This document shows, one piece after another, positions 31,650 through 41,582 of a stretch of 42,613 nt of DNA. Location of the stretch: NCBI GenBank assembly GCA_022614915.1, contig JAKEHV010000420.1:1-42613 (forward strand), given 5' to 3'. A program made the translations under genes and the position numbers. This DNA is from Gemmataceae bacterium (lineage in GTDB: Bacteria > Planctomycetota > Planctomycetia > Gemmatales > Gemmataceae). The notes beneath the pieces are model-generated. The model was not told the origin of the DNA, made no database searches, and worked only from the letters and a program-made list of their open reading frames with translations. Numbering within the stretch: position 1 is the stretch's first letter; each line of letters opens with the position of its first letter.

Positions 31650-34600
31650 ATGCCCGACAACCCAGCTCCCAGTCCCGCCTGGAAAAACCAAGGCGCCGAT
31701 CCGGTCAAGAAAGACCCTGCCGTTCCGGCCTGGAAGCAGGAAGCAGGCGCGGCAGCGCCCGGCGGAGCGCACGCCTGGCAGACTCAATCCACTGCCCCAC
31801 CGGCGACGTCAAAGCCGCGCTCCAAAGTCACCAAGCTTGTACTTGCTCTCGGCCTTTTAGGCGTCTTGCTCGGGGCCGTCATTGTCGTCATTTTGTGGCT
31901 CCGGCCGCCCCAGAAAGCCTGTTGGATTGTCTTGGGCGCTAGCTACGACGACAACTTATCCATTCCCCACAATGCATTGGGCTGGAAAACGCTGAAAGAT
32001 CTGGCAGACACGACCATTGCGCGAGCCTATCCGAGCGGCGACTTGGTGGAAGTCGATGGCCAGAAGTCTTGGGACAAGCAATGGGGCGAACTCAAGGCGT
32101 TCAAGGAAGAAACGGCGCTCGTCTACTTGGCTTTTCACGGCGGCGCGGACAGCAAAGGCGCCTATTTGTTTCTAAACGACGCGCGCGGGCAGGAACGAAT
32201 GTACGTCAAGGACATTATCGCGCAACTACCCAAGCAGTGGGCCAAAAAGAACGTTGTCTTGATTCTCGAGCCCGGACCAATTGCCGCCCACTGGACCAGC
32301 GGCATGATGCAGAATCACTTCGTCCGCGAATTGAAGAAACTGAAAAGCGATATCGAGAAGTCCGGCAACCTGTTCGTCTTGTGCGGCTGCGACGAAGGAC
32401 AAGTCTCCTGGCCGTCCGAAGAATGGCGGCAGACCGTGTTCGGCCACTACGTGATCGAGGGTTTGTCGGGCGCCGCCGACCGCGGCGACGGTGGGAGGGG
32501 ACGAGTCACCCTCGGCGAACTGTACGCGTACCTGAAAGACGAAGTCAATGCGTGGGCCCTGGCCAAACGGGGGGCCGCACAGACCCCGTTCTTGCTTGGC
32601 AACGAAGAACGCGCGCGGAATCTTGAACTAGCCCAAGTCAACGCCGCTAAGTCGGCGGGCGGCGCACCAGACGCCAAGCAGTTCACGCCGCCGGCCGGAC
32701 TGGCCGAAGCTTGGGATACCTGCGAGAAACTGCGCAATCAAGTTCCCTCCCCCGCGGCATATACGCCTCTCCTATGGCGACGCTACAACGACCTGCTTTT
32801 GCGCGTGGAGCAATTGGAACGCGCCGGTGATCCGACGGGCAAGGCGACTCAGCTGAAAGGCGAGCTGGCGACGTTGAAGGCGGACATCGAGGGCAACGCG
32901 CGCATCGGCGTGAAAGCAGCGGACGGCACTCTCGCCTTGCCGCTTGCAGGCGCCCTCGGTCTATCGGCGTCGGCAAAAGCTGAGCTGTCACGGACTGATC
33001 TGTCACGGTTTTTCGAACGACTATGGCTAGCAGCCGACGGGGAGAAACAGAAGAAACTTCTTGACGATTTCTTGATCAATTCAAAGTTTGCGGACGAGTT
33101 GCGCGGCGATGCGGGAAAGGCGCTGTACGCCGATTTGTGCAGGGAACTGCTTGTCTATGTGACGGAAAGCAACACCATTGGCCCGTCGGACCTTGGACCG
33201 GCGCTAAAGGGAGACTGCAAAGCGCGAGCCGTGGCGCGGCTTTTGGAAGAGCAATTCAAACTGCCCCGGCCCGCGGAGGTGCATTATCTGGTCATGCTGC
33301 TGGAAGACTTGGATCCAAAATCCACTCCCAGCATCGTGGATTTGCAGCTCGCGTTGAAAGTGCGGCTGTTGGCGGAGGAAGCCGCGCTCGGCCGGTATGA
33401 TGCCGGCGTCCATCCTTACAGCGAGCTGGTTTTCCCCTGGATTAAAAAGCAGGTCGAAGAAGCAGACACGGAGCGGTGTTTGGGAGAGAATTGGCTTTTC
33501 GGCGCGGGTGAAGCGCATTGGAAGACGGCTCGCACATTGCTCGGCGGTGCGCTGGCCAAATATCAAAAAGCCAAGGACGATGCCAAGGTCATTCGCGACG
33601 CCTTTAGCATGCGCGATCAGGTGCTTGCCGACCTATCGTACTATGCCCAGTGGCTGGCCCATAGACGATTGCCGCGCGACATCGAACCCTTCCAGCAATG
33701 GCAAAGCCAAGTCGAACGCCTGGCGAAGCGCGTCGGCGACTTGTCCTGGTGTCTGGAGCAATCGGACTTTCAAGGGCCTAAGTTTGGCAAAGACCGGATC
33801 AGCGACCAGCGCAATCCCGAGGGCCTTAGTCCGCGGAAGCTGCTCGAAAAACTGACTTCGGACATCCACCGGGACTACAAGGAGGCACTAACCGGCCTGG
33901 GCGACAAGTTTCACAAGGAGTGGTTGTCGTATCACGACCGCCAAGACCATTTGCCGGCAAACTGGCACGAGTTGGAGGCGTTCTTGTCCGTTCCCCTGGT
34001 TGATAAGGGCGCCGCCCGCATGCACCTGTTGACCATCAGTCGTAATCTGTCCAAGAAAATGCACGATGGACACGCCACGTTTACCGAAAAGGATCAAGAA
34101 TCCGTGGAACAGCGTACGGCACGAGTCCGGGTGCAGACGCAACTCGCGCTCGCCGTCCTGGTGCGCGACGCCAAAGACGGTCACGCGCTCGCCGCCATCG
34201 ACAAATCATTGCCGGTGGACGAGATCGACAAGACCGGCAGCCGGATCGGCAGGCATTGGCAGCAACTAACAGACGACGTCATTAAGGAATTGCCGGCCAG
34301 CCTGCAAAGCCAGAGCCTAAGTGAGGCAGCCGCCAAGCTGCGTGAATCGGAGTTCATTTGTCGCCTGCTGCCGGTCGGCACTAAACTCTCGCTTGGTCCT
34401 TTTGGTCCACCCGAAGGCTTGCGCCATCTGCGCCAGCACGACCTTCTGCTCTGGCAGGCAAGTCGCGTCGTCGAGGACCATTGGTACGGCGAAGGTGAGC
34501 CGCGCGTTCCGTATTATGAGCCGGTCGCACAAGCCTATGCCAAGATGGCCAAGGAGCTAGCGGCCATCGGGGCCGGCAATGAAACAATCGCAGCCGAACG

Positions 34601-36752
34601 CAAGAAGCAGGCCGACCATTTCTTAAGTGACAAAGTCAAGGTCGCGGGAATGGAAGTGACCGGTCCGAAGCAAGGCCATTGGACCAGCGAACAGAGCTTT
34701 CCGCTGAGCTGGGGAATCAAGGGTGAAAAGGGTGTGCCTTCAGGCGTTCCGATGGTCTGGCTGCAATTGCCGGACGGTTCGCCGGTAAAAGCCAAGGAAT
34801 CGCTGGAACGCACCGCCTTGGAGCGCTGGCAGCCGGGCGCGGGGGCCCCAGCCAAGTTTCGCCTGGAAAAGAAGGAGGGAAAGAACGAGGAAAGCAAACA
34901 GACGAAGGCCGTGCTGTCCACCTTGTATCGCGGACAAAGAATAGACACCCCGATTCAGATCGACTTTTGGAATCCCGATACCATCGTGCGCCACATCCCG
35001 CCGGAAAAAGCCGGGGTGGCGTTTCGCATGGCCAAGGACTTCGACTATGGCGCGATCGCGTTCGTGCTGGATTGCTCGGGCAGCATGGTGAATAAGAAGG
35101 TCGAAAAAAGACCGCGCTGGGAATATGCCCTGGAAGCACTGCAATCCACGCTGGAAAACGTTCCCGACAACACCTTCGTGAGTCTGTCCATTTTCATTAC
35201 GCGGGGCAAGGATCCTGAGGCTCTACCTGTCCACGAAGTGGTTCGACCGCCGGATCGTTGGAATGCCGGCGACCTGCAGGGAGTCATGCGTAAACTGCGG
35301 GGTCTGGAGTTCACTCAAGGGGTCTCGCCGATTGCCGAAGCAATCGTCAAGAGCCGCGAAGATGGTTTCCCACAACGTAACGTGTACCAAGGTCCTAAAT
35401 TGATCGTGGCCTTGACCGACGGCGACGATACTTGGAGCGTAGGCGACCCAGAAAAAATCGGCCAGGCCAAATTCAACACGCTCGTGGCAGATTATCTCAA
35501 ACGCAATTTCGCGGACGACAGCTACCAGGTTCACATCGTTTGCTTTAACGATCAGAAAACCAAAGAGGACCAGGCGGAAGCCAAGCGTGCCAGTCTGCAG
35601 TTCAAAGTGGTCGAGTATCTCGACCCGCCCGGCAGTTTCCGACTTCAGCCCAAACCCGGCGAATTGGCCAAAGACTTGGAACTGGCGATTCGACCCAAAC
35701 TGCGCGTGCAAATCGGTGAAACCAAAGTTCCAGGCCGATTGGGAGAAGGTATTTCGCTCAGCCGCTTCGAACGAGGCCTACAGTGGTGGGACTTGGAGCC
35801 AGAATTGCATACGTTGTGGTTACAAGGCCGCAAAGCCGAAGACGTTCGCTTGCTTCGAGGCGACTTCTTGATTCTGACACTGAATCGCGACGCAAAAAGC
35901 CAGCTGTTTTTCGAGCGCAGCTTGTTCAGCCGGGAAGAGAATGTCGAGAGATTCGCGGAAGGAAAGAAAGGAGCGTGGCAAGTCGCCGTCTTGGAAAATC
36001 ACATATCCTCCAAGGGCGACCTGGCGAGCCAACTGGTGGTATTGGAAGAAACTCCAGTACGGACCAAAGGGATTCAACAAAGGCAACCTGGTTTCGTTTG
36101 GCTGGAATTGAAGCCCCAAATCGACCAAAGCGATGGGCGCGGCATCGAATTGCTGGAATGGCGACGCGACTACGTTTTCGCGGCGCCAAGCTTGAGCCTG
36201 CAGGAGCGCGGCTGGCCTTTCAAGAACGGCCAACCCGTCGCCGCTGACTTGCGCGTGTGGTGGTCAAGCTTCCCGTTTCCTGAAAACGCAGCCTACTCGT
36301 TGACGCTCGACCGCAATCCAGCGAAATCTCTGACCGAAAATTTCGCCAAAACCGAGCCGTATCGCGTCGGCAAAACGACATTGCGTATAGAGAGCGCGTC
36401 CGTCGAAGATCACGAAGTCGCCGTAGCCCCCGTAAAGAGGCAACTCAAGCCGTGCTTGGTCATACGCGTCGAGCACGAGCCAAAGAGGCCAGTGCACGTG
36501 CAGCTTCGCACCGCCGAGGGATTGACGCTGGGCGAGGAGCACCGTTACTTTGCGGGCGCCAACAAGTACACGGCGCTGTTTTGGAATCTGCCCAATGCGG
36601 ACAATGCCAGCTTTTCACTCAATGTGATTGCGCTGGAGGACTTCCAACGCGTGACGGAAGCGGTTACGTTGAACTGGGTTACCTTTAACTTGCCCGTGCC
36701 GACGCCACGCTCCCGGCGGCCGACCGCCGTCGACATTCCCGACGCACCCTGA
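31650..36752 (+). CDS. Membrane-anchored pseudocaspase / von Willebrand A protein (1700 residues)
   Basis: The start at ATG 31650 has GGAGG (about 31639) upstream. Residues 1-60 are Pro/Ala-rich with repeated PAWK-type tryptophans; 61-84 form one membrane helix. Residues 90-320 look caspase-like: CWIVLGASYDD, YLAFHGG with the catalytic His163, VLILEPGPIAAHW in the nucleophile strand, then CGCDEGQVSWPSEEWR and FGHYVIEGLSGAAD, as in peptidase C14. The nucleophile Cys (D-x-C-x-SG) is replaced by EPGP, so it should be inactive. A long helical region follows, then a vWA domain from about residue 1130 with MIDAS DCSGSM (Asp1141) and LTDGDD. The C-terminus is beta-rich. It heads an operon opposite the VgrG island. 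Function unknown; sensing or scaffolding is inferred. Confidence 0.78.
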   Translation: MPDNPAPSPAWKNQGADPVKKDPAVPAWKQEAGAAAPGGAHAWQTQSTAPPATSKPRSKVTKLVLALGLLGVLLGAVIVVILWLRPPQKACWIVLGASYDDNLSIPHNALGWKTLKDLADTTIARAYPSGDLVEVDGQKSWDKQWGELKAFKEETALVYLAFHGGADSKGAYLFLNDARGQERMYVKDIIAQLPKQWAKKNVVLILEPGPIAAHWTSGMMQNHFVRELKKLKSDIEKSGNLFVLCGCDEGQVSWPSEEWRQTVFGHYVIEGLSGAADRGDGGRGRVTLGELYAYLKDEVNAWALAKRGAAQTPFLLGNEERARNLELAQVNAAKSAGGAPDAKQFTPPAGLAEAWDTCEKLRNQVPSPAAYTPLLWRRYNDLLLRVEQLERAGDPTGKATQLKGELATLKADIEGNARIGVKAADGTLALPLAGALGLSASAKAELSRTDLSRFFERLWLAADGEKQKKLLDDFLINSKFADELRGDAGKALYADLCRELLVYVTESNTIGPSDLGPALKGDCKARAVARLLEEQFKLPRPAEVHYLVMLLEDLDPKSTPSIVDLQLALKVRLLAEEAALGRYDAGVHPYSELVFPWIKKQVEEADTERCLGENWLFGAGEAHWKTARTLLGGALAKYQKAKDDAKVIRDAFSMRDQVLADLSYYAQWLAHRRLPRDIEPFQQWQSQVERLAKRVGDLSWCLEQSDFQGPKFGKDRISDQRNPEGLSPRKLLEKLTSDIHRDYKEALTGLGDKFHKEWLSYHDRQDHLPANWHELEAFLSVPLVDKGAARMHLLTISRNLSKKMHDGHATFTEKDQESVEQRTARVRVQTQLALAVLVRDAKDGHALAAIDKSLPVDEIDKTGSRIGRHWQQLTDDVIKELPASLQSQSLSEAAAKLRESEFICRLLPVGTKLSLGPFGPPEGLRHLRQHDLLLWQASRVVEDHWYGEGEPRVPYYEPVAQAYAKMAKELAAIGAGNETIAAERKKQADHFLSDKVKVAGMEVTGPKQGHWTSEQSFPLSWGIKGEKGVPSGVPMVWLQLPDGSPVKAKESLERTALERWQPGAGAPAKFRLEKKEGKNEESKQTKAVLSTLYRGQRIDTPIQIDFWNPDTIVRHIPPEKAGVAFRMAKDFDYGAIAFVLDCSGSMVNKKVEKRPRWEYALEALQSTLENVPDNTFVSLSIFITRGKDPEALPVHEVVRPPDRWNAGDLQGVMRKLRGLEFTQGVSPIAEAIVKSREDGFPQRNVYQGPKLIVALTDGDDTWSVGDPEKIGQAKFNTLVADYLKRNFADDSYQVHIVCFNDQKTKEDQAEAKRASLQFKVVEYLDPPGSFRLQPKPGELAKDLELAIRPKLRVQIGETKVPGRLGEGISLSRFERGLQWWDLEPELHTLWLQGRKAEDVRLLRGDFLILTLNRDAKSQLFFERSLFSREENVERFAEGKKGAWQVAVLENHISSKGDLASQLVVLEETPVRTKGIQQRQPGFVWLELKPQIDQSDGRGIELLEWRRDYVFAAPSLSLQERGWPFKNGQPVAADLRVWWSSFPFPENAAYSLTLDRNPAKSLTENFAKTEPYRVGKTTLRIESASVEDHEVAVAPVKRQLKPCLVIRVEHEPKRPVHVQLRTAEGLTLGEEHRYFAGANKYTALFWNLPNADNASFSLNVIALEDFQRVTEAVTLNWVTFNLPVPTPRSRRPTAVDIPDAP

Positions 36753-36769
36753 TCCCACATGAGGCAGCG

Positions 36770-39526
36770 ATGTCGCAGGGCCAAACTCCCCAAGGTTGGC
36801 GCGGCCAATCGACACCGTCCGCCGCCGACCCAGCGGCGGCCGCGACCGCGGGCCGCGCCAAAAAGCTCGTCGGCTTGTTCACGCTGTTGCTGGCGATCGT
36901 GGGCAGCATTATCGCGCTCTTGTTCTATTTGCGCGGCGTCGCCGAACCCGAATTCCTGACGCTGCCCATTCGCGAGTACAAGTCGCCTTGGCCCGTCAAT
37001 GCTCTGGCGCGGCAAGACAGCATGGTGTTGCAAAAACACTTTGCCGCCGAACGCGTGCGGAATCCTTTTACCATCGTGCAAGAAGGCGACGAGGTGCTTT
37101 CTGCCATTGCCTCGGCGCGCGAAGTGTCCGGTCGGCCGCTCGTGGTGCACTTGTGCGCTTTGGCTCGCTGGCGCGCCGTTCCCGGCGCCCAACCCCACGC
37201 AGCCGGCGTCGAGGGTGAGGTCGTTGTCCTTCCCGGCGACGCCAACCCGGATCGCAAGGACGCCGGCATCGCGCTGGGCGACATCCTGGGCAAGATCCGC
37301 GAATGCCGCGCCGCGCCCAAGCTGCTGGTGCTCGACATCATGCGGCCGATTGCCGATGTTCGGCTAGGCGTTTTCGCCGACGACATTGCAGACAAAACGC
37401 ACGCCGCTTTGGTCGCCGCCAAGCCGCCGTTCTATGTGCTGTGCGCCTGCTCGCCCGGACAACTTTCGCAGGTGTCGGACGAGCTGGGGCAGTCCGTGTT
37501 CGCGTATTACCTCAATCAGGGATTGCTCGGCCACGCGGATGGAATGGGCCCCGAGGGGAGAATAGACAAGCGCATCACAGTCAAGGAACTGGCTGAGTTT
37601 GTAAAAGTCCGCGTGGACCATTGGGCCGTCCACAATCGCGGCGTACGCCAAACGCCCGTGCTGCTCGGCGACGGCGAGGATTTCACCCTCGTGCGCATCG
37701 TCACGGATCCGCCAGCGCCGGCCGACGAAGTCCCACCCGCCGTATATCCCAAGTGGCTGCTCGATGGTTGGAAGATGCGTGATAAATGGCGGCCTGATCT
37801 GAGCCGGCACGGCCCTGGCGTTTTGCGGAAACTGGATGCCGACCTTTTGCAGGCCGAACAACGCTGGCGCGGCGGCATGGACGACGAGCCGCCGACGAAA
37901 GATGAAGGCGGCCGGATCAAGAAAGATCTCGAGACGGCCCTGGACCGCGCGGACGAACAGCGCAAACGGATCGCGGACAGCCTGCCTCCGCCGCTGCGCT
38001 GTGTCGCCGCCATCGACGGCCAAACCTCGATTGCGGATCTAGCGGTTACGCTCCGTTTTCTTGCTGCGAAGGCGTTCGATCCCGGACAAAAACTCGACGA
38101 CAAGGACAAGGCGAAGAAAGAGGAGTTGGACAAAGAAGTCAAGAAAGCCCTGGAAGCGCACAAGAAGTCCCCCGAATTGGCCGCTAAGGCCGTCTTCGAA
38201 ACCGCAGCGGCCATGCCCAAACTCGGGCCCACGCAGGTTTTGTTTTTGCACGAGGTCTTGCGCAATCTCGAATTTGCCGCTCCAGCTCTTACGCCCGATG
38301 CCAAAGGCGGCGAAGGACGCTTTGCGGAGACCGTCTTGCTCGAACGCATCAAGGTTCTCGCCGACAAGGTTCGCGACAACGACTGGATGTGGCCCAGCGC
38401 CGAAGTGCGGACCGCCATGGCCGCGACGCGCACCGCCGAGGCGGCTCTGGCCGAGATCGCCCGCGATCCGGCGCTCTTCGCTTGGGTCAAGACTGCGATG
38501 CGAACGGCCGACGAGATCCGGCGCTCGGCGGAGAAAGACCTGTTCGCCGGTCTGCCGAACGTTTGGGAGGAAGCCGGCCGGCGCTTGCAGGCCGCGGAAA
38601 GCCGTTATAAGAAAATCCTGCAACGCGTCAAAAGCGTTCGCGAGGCGCGCGCGGAATTGGATCGCGCGCTGGCTCTTTTGCCCGATCTGGGACCGGCTTG
38701 GATCGGGCTGGGAATCACCCATGCATTGGAAGAGCGGGCCTGGCATGCCGCCGTGCACGAAGCGCAACTGCTGGCCGCTGCATTACAGAATCCTTCGGAT
38801 AACGGCGGCAATGTCGAGGGCACGTTGGGTCTGCGCCAGATTCTCAACGACATCGAGCGCTCTTACGAAGAGAAAGTGAAGCGCTGTCTTGTTCTAGGGG
38901 AGGCCGCGACGGCGGAGGATTACCTCGTGATCCAAGCGCTCTTGGCAAGCGCGCGCCTGAATGCGCCGCGCCGCCAAGACTTGTGGACTGCGAGGCAAAA
39001 GCTCGCCCGCCAGTTGCTCAAGGACACGCTGGATCTCGACAAGGCGCTGCCGACCGATCTTGCTTGGCAAAAGGAAATCCAGCGGCGAAAATGGCGGGGG
39101 CGGATCGGCATCGACATGCTCTTGCTGGCCGGCTCGACAAGTGCCGCAAAACTCGAGACGCATTACCTGGATGCGACCGCCAAAAGCGACGACGGCCGCT
39201 GGCGCGCTTGCGCGGAACAAACAGCCGACGCCTGGTTCGCGCCGTGGCCTTCGACATTCAAGGCGCGCGACGCCAGCGTGCCGGCCGACCGCTTAACCCG
39301 GCTGTTGTCGCCGTACGACTGGGCGCGAGCGCGCAGCGCCGAGCGCAATCATTGGTCGCAAAATCCGGCCCTTGCCCAGTATCAAAAGGACGTGTCCGTA
39401 TTTTACCGTTGGCTGAAAACACGCGCGCTTGCCGAAAGCGCCGCCCTGGAGCCAGGCAGCGAGTTTCGCGTTTTTTATCTTCGAGCCGCGGAGGAATATG
39501 ACAGCATCGCTGCCCGGCAACCTTGA
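36770..39526 (+). CDS. Second membrane-anchored pseudocaspase protein
   Basis: 918 residues, 17 bases after the preceding stop, and built like its neighbour. Residues 1-30 are low complexity, 33-54 are a membrane helix (LVGLFTLLLAIVGSIIALL), and 100-300 are a degenerate caspase-like domain. Here the His-Gly position reads VVHLCALARW and the nucleophile strand VLDIMRPIAD, so both catalytic residues are missing. The supporting strand YVLCACSPGQLSQVSDELGQ, FAYYLNQGLLGHAD and QTPVLLGD keep the family shape. The remainder is alpha-helical, with a coiled-coil-like stretch (DDKDKAKKEELDKEVKKAL) and TPR-like helices (ALALLPDLGPAWIGLGITHA). It has no vWA domain. Probably membrane-attached and partnered with the vWA protein; the function is not known. 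Confidence 0.72.
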   Translation: MSQGQTPQGWRGQSTPSAADPAAAATAGRAKKLVGLFTLLLAIVGSIIALLFYLRGVAEPEFLTLPIREYKSPWPVNALARQDSMVLQKHFAAERVRNPFTIVQEGDEVLSAIASAREVSGRPLVVHLCALARWRAVPGAQPHAAGVEGEVVVLPGDANPDRKDAGIALGDILGKIRECRAAPKLLVLDIMRPIADVRLGVFADDIADKTHAALVAAKPPFYVLCACSPGQLSQVSDELGQSVFAYYLNQGLLGHADGMGPEGRIDKRITVKELAEFVKVRVDHWAVHNRGVRQTPVLLGDGEDFTLVRIVTDPPAPADEVPPAVYPKWLLDGWKMRDKWRPDLSRHGPGVLRKLDADLLQAEQRWRGGMDDEPPTKDEGGRIKKDLETALDRADEQRKRIADSLPPPLRCVAAIDGQTSIADLAVTLRFLAAKAFDPGQKLDDKDKAKKEELDKEVKKALEAHKKSPELAAKAVFETAAAMPKLGPTQVLFLHEVLRNLEFAAPALTPDAKGGEGRFAETVLLERIKVLADKVRDNDWMWPSAEVRTAMAATRTAEAALAEIARDPALFAWVKTAMRTADEIRRSAEKDLFAGLPNVWEEAGRRLQAAESRYKKILQRVKSVREARAELDRALALLPDLGPAWIGLGITHALEERAWHAAVHEAQLLAAALQNPSDNGGNVEGTLGLRQILNDIERSYEEKVKRCLVLGEAATAEDYLVIQALLASARLNAPRRQDLWTARQKLARQLLKDTLDLDKALPTDLAWQKEIQRRKWRGRIGIDMLLLAGSTSAAKLETHYLDATAKSDDGRWRACAEQTADAWFAPWPSTFKARDASVPADRLTRLLSPYDWARARSAERNHWSQNPALAQYQKDVSVFYRWLKTRALAESAALEPGSEFRVFYLRAAEEYDSIAARQP

Positions 39527-39563
39527 TGTGCACTGCAATCAACGAAACCAAAGGAGCAACACC

Positions 39564-41474
39564 ATGATAACACTAGCCCGACGCGCCAGCGAGGGACGTC
39601 TAACATTCACGCTTGGGTTCGGTCGCATCCTGGTCGGAGTCGGCGTGCTTGCCGTTGCGGCAGGCACGCTTTCACCGGTCTCGGCGCAAGAAAAAAAATG
39701 GGAGGTGCTCATTGCCTACGGCAAAGACGACAAACCTGCGGATTTCCCGCGCATCGCCCTGCGCCCCAACGTGGAACAGCCGGTGTTTCTGTTTCTGAAA
39801 CACCCGGGCCCGCTTGCCAAGAAAAACGTCGCCGTTAAGCTGGTGCGCGTCGCACCAAGCAAGAACACCCAGATTATCGGCGAAACGATTATCGAAAAAA
39901 TCTCCGCCAATCAAGTCGAGCCGCTGAAGCTGAAGCCGATCCCCCCGCCCAAAGACGAAAAGCCCAAGGAAGCCGACCCCAAAGACCAGGGCCCTCCTTT
40001 CGAACTGCAACTATGGATCACCGAGGGCAAGAATGACTACAAGCTGTTTCTGCCCATCATCGTGCGGCAACCAGACGAGTACGTCAAGGCTCAGGCCTCA
40101 TTCAAAAAAGACCGTTTAACGGTCAAAGTCAAAACCGGCGCGGAGACCGCCGTACCCGCTTGCAAAGTGCAATTAGTCATAACACCGGACATCATGCCCG
40201 GAATCATTCCTCCCAAGGAAGGCTTGCTCCTGGAAGCGCTGACGAAAGACCTCGTGGCCGCGGAACTGCACGCCGACAACGTGCAGTTCCAGCAAGGCGT
40301 GCCTCCCAAGAGCGGGCGCGTCCAACTGTCGATCGACGGCTACGAACGAGCGTTCGTCTTCAAGGGCGACTTGGACCAGGGTAACCTGCCGGATCTGCCC
40401 CGAGACAATCGCGTGCGCCTATACGCCCAACGCTTCTTCGTCTCCAAGCCCGAGACGCCCGCCGACCCCAAAGCCGAACCCAAACTGCCGAAACTCATGG
40501 TTCGGCTCGAAGTGGACGGCGGCCTGGATCCCGAAACCAAGGTTGAAGTCTCATTCGATCGGGCAGGCGACGGCACGTTTGTGGTGCAGCACTTGTTTTC
40601 CGGGCAACGCGATCAGACCTTGGCCGTCGCTGTAGGAGCGGAGGGCGCCCTCGCGTGCAAAACCGTCGTCAAGGATTGGCAGTTCCCAATCGAAAACACG
40701 ACGGGCGTCTTTGGAAAGCGCTCGCTGCGCGTTCGGCTGCTCAATGCCCGCGATGCACCACTGAAATTGGCCGAGGAAAGAGATCTGCCTTTGTTCGAGA
40801 GGGAACCGGAGATTAACCCAAACGCTCCTCTTGGCTACGGAGATCTCAGCGAAGGCAAACCCACTTCCCTTTTCGCCGAGATCATCATCAACGACACCGG
40901 TCCCGAAAAAGTCCAGTTTGTGGACTTGCCACAGAAGGCCGCTCCCGGCGACAAGATCAAGCTCAAGGCCACGGCCGAGAAACGCGACGAAAAACGCCAA
41001 ACACTCATTGCGTCGGTTCAGTTTTTCGTGGGCAACCAAAAGGACCCGCTCAAGGCCGTTTTCGACAAGGCCAGTCAGACCTGGCAAGCCGACGCGACCA
41101 TGCCGGCCGAACCCAAGGACAAAGTGCCCTTTACGGTCCGTTTCAACACCGAGGCGAATCTGTCTTCGACCGCTGCCGGCGAGATTCTCGTCGGCCAAGC
41201 CGGCGACGGCGCCAAGGTAACAGGCAAAGTGTCTTGGAGCAACATCCCTCAGCCGCCCGATATTGAAGTGAAATTGTTGGATGCAAAAGGCAAGGAGAGC
41301 TTGGATGCCACCAAAACCCTGGCGGGCGGCGTCTTTGTGTTCGAAAACGTTGCGCCCGGAAGCTATGTGTTGTTTGCATCAAAAACCGGTCACCGCGGCA
41401 CACGCAAGCTCGTGGTTCCCAAGCGTCAAGCCGTCGTTGGGGGTCAGGACATCGAGCTCAAGCGGCTGCCCTGA
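39564..41474 (+). CDS. Secreted beta-rich protein of the pseudocaspase operon
   Basis: 636 residues from ATG 39564 with AAGGAG (39550-39555). A signal peptide (FGRILVGVGVLAVAAGTLS, cleavage near SAQ-E) is preceded by LARRASEG, which is coded by a dispersed repeat. The mature part has several beta-sandwich-like segments (PVFLFLKHPGPLAKKNVAVK, ASFKKDRLTVKVKTGAE, LMVRLEVDGGLDPETKVEVS). It ends in a carboxypeptidase-regulatory or SpaA-like fold (VTGKVSWSNIPQPPDIEVK ... FENVAPGSYVLFASKTGHRG). No catalytic motif is visible. It would lie in the periplasm or on the surface, where it could bind the outside parts of its membrane neighbours. It starts 37 bases after the second pseudocaspase gene. Confidence 0.68.
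   Translation: MITLARRASEGRLTFTLGFGRILVGVGVLAVAAGTLSPVSAQEKKWEVLIAYGKDDKPADFPRIALRPNVEQPVFLFLKHPGPLAKKNVAVKLVRVAPSKNTQIIGETIIEKISANQVEPLKLKPIPPPKDEKPKEADPKDQGPPFELQLWITEGKNDYKLFLPIIVRQPDEYVKAQASFKKDRLTVKVKTGAETAVPACKVQLVITPDIMPGIIPPKEGLLLEALTKDLVAAELHADNVQFQQGVPPKSGRVQLSIDGYERAFVFKGDLDQGNLPDLPRDNRVRLYAQRFFVSKPETPADPKAEPKLPKLMVRLEVDGGLDPETKVEVSFDRAGDGTFVVQHLFSGQRDQTLAVAVGAEGALACKTVVKDWQFPIENTTGVFGKRSLRVRLLNARDAPLKLAEERDLPLFEREPEINPNAPLGYGDLSEGKPTSLFAEIIINDTGPEKVQFVDLPQKAAPGDKIKLKATAEKRDEKRQTLIASVQFFVGNQKDPLKAVFDKASQTWQADATMPAEPKDKVPFTVRFNTEANLSSTAAGEILVGQAGDGAKVTGKVSWSNIPQPPDIEVKLLDAKGKESLDATKTLAGGVFVFENVAPGSYVLFASKTGHRGTRKLVVPKRQAVVGGQDIELKRLP
39571..39596 (+). repeat. Dispersed 26-bp repeat, copy in signal-peptide region
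   Basis: CACTAGCCCGACGCGC followed by CAGCGAGGGA. It differs at one base from 42287-42312. Here the reading frame gives TLARRASEG at the N-terminus of a secreted protein. Confidence 0.7.
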
Positions 41475-41582
41475 GCCTTGGAGATGTCGGAGAATCCTGC
41501 AGGGCCAATTGATTCGCCTAGAACCAAGCAACCCCCTGAATCGTCGGATGTAGTGGTTTGCCCTTTTTGGAAGGAGTTGGCG

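Noticed and set aside
31917-32606. Active caspase-type protease
   Set aside because: The nucleophile strand reads LILEPGPIAAHW with no Cys at the catalytic position, although the His-Gly is kept.
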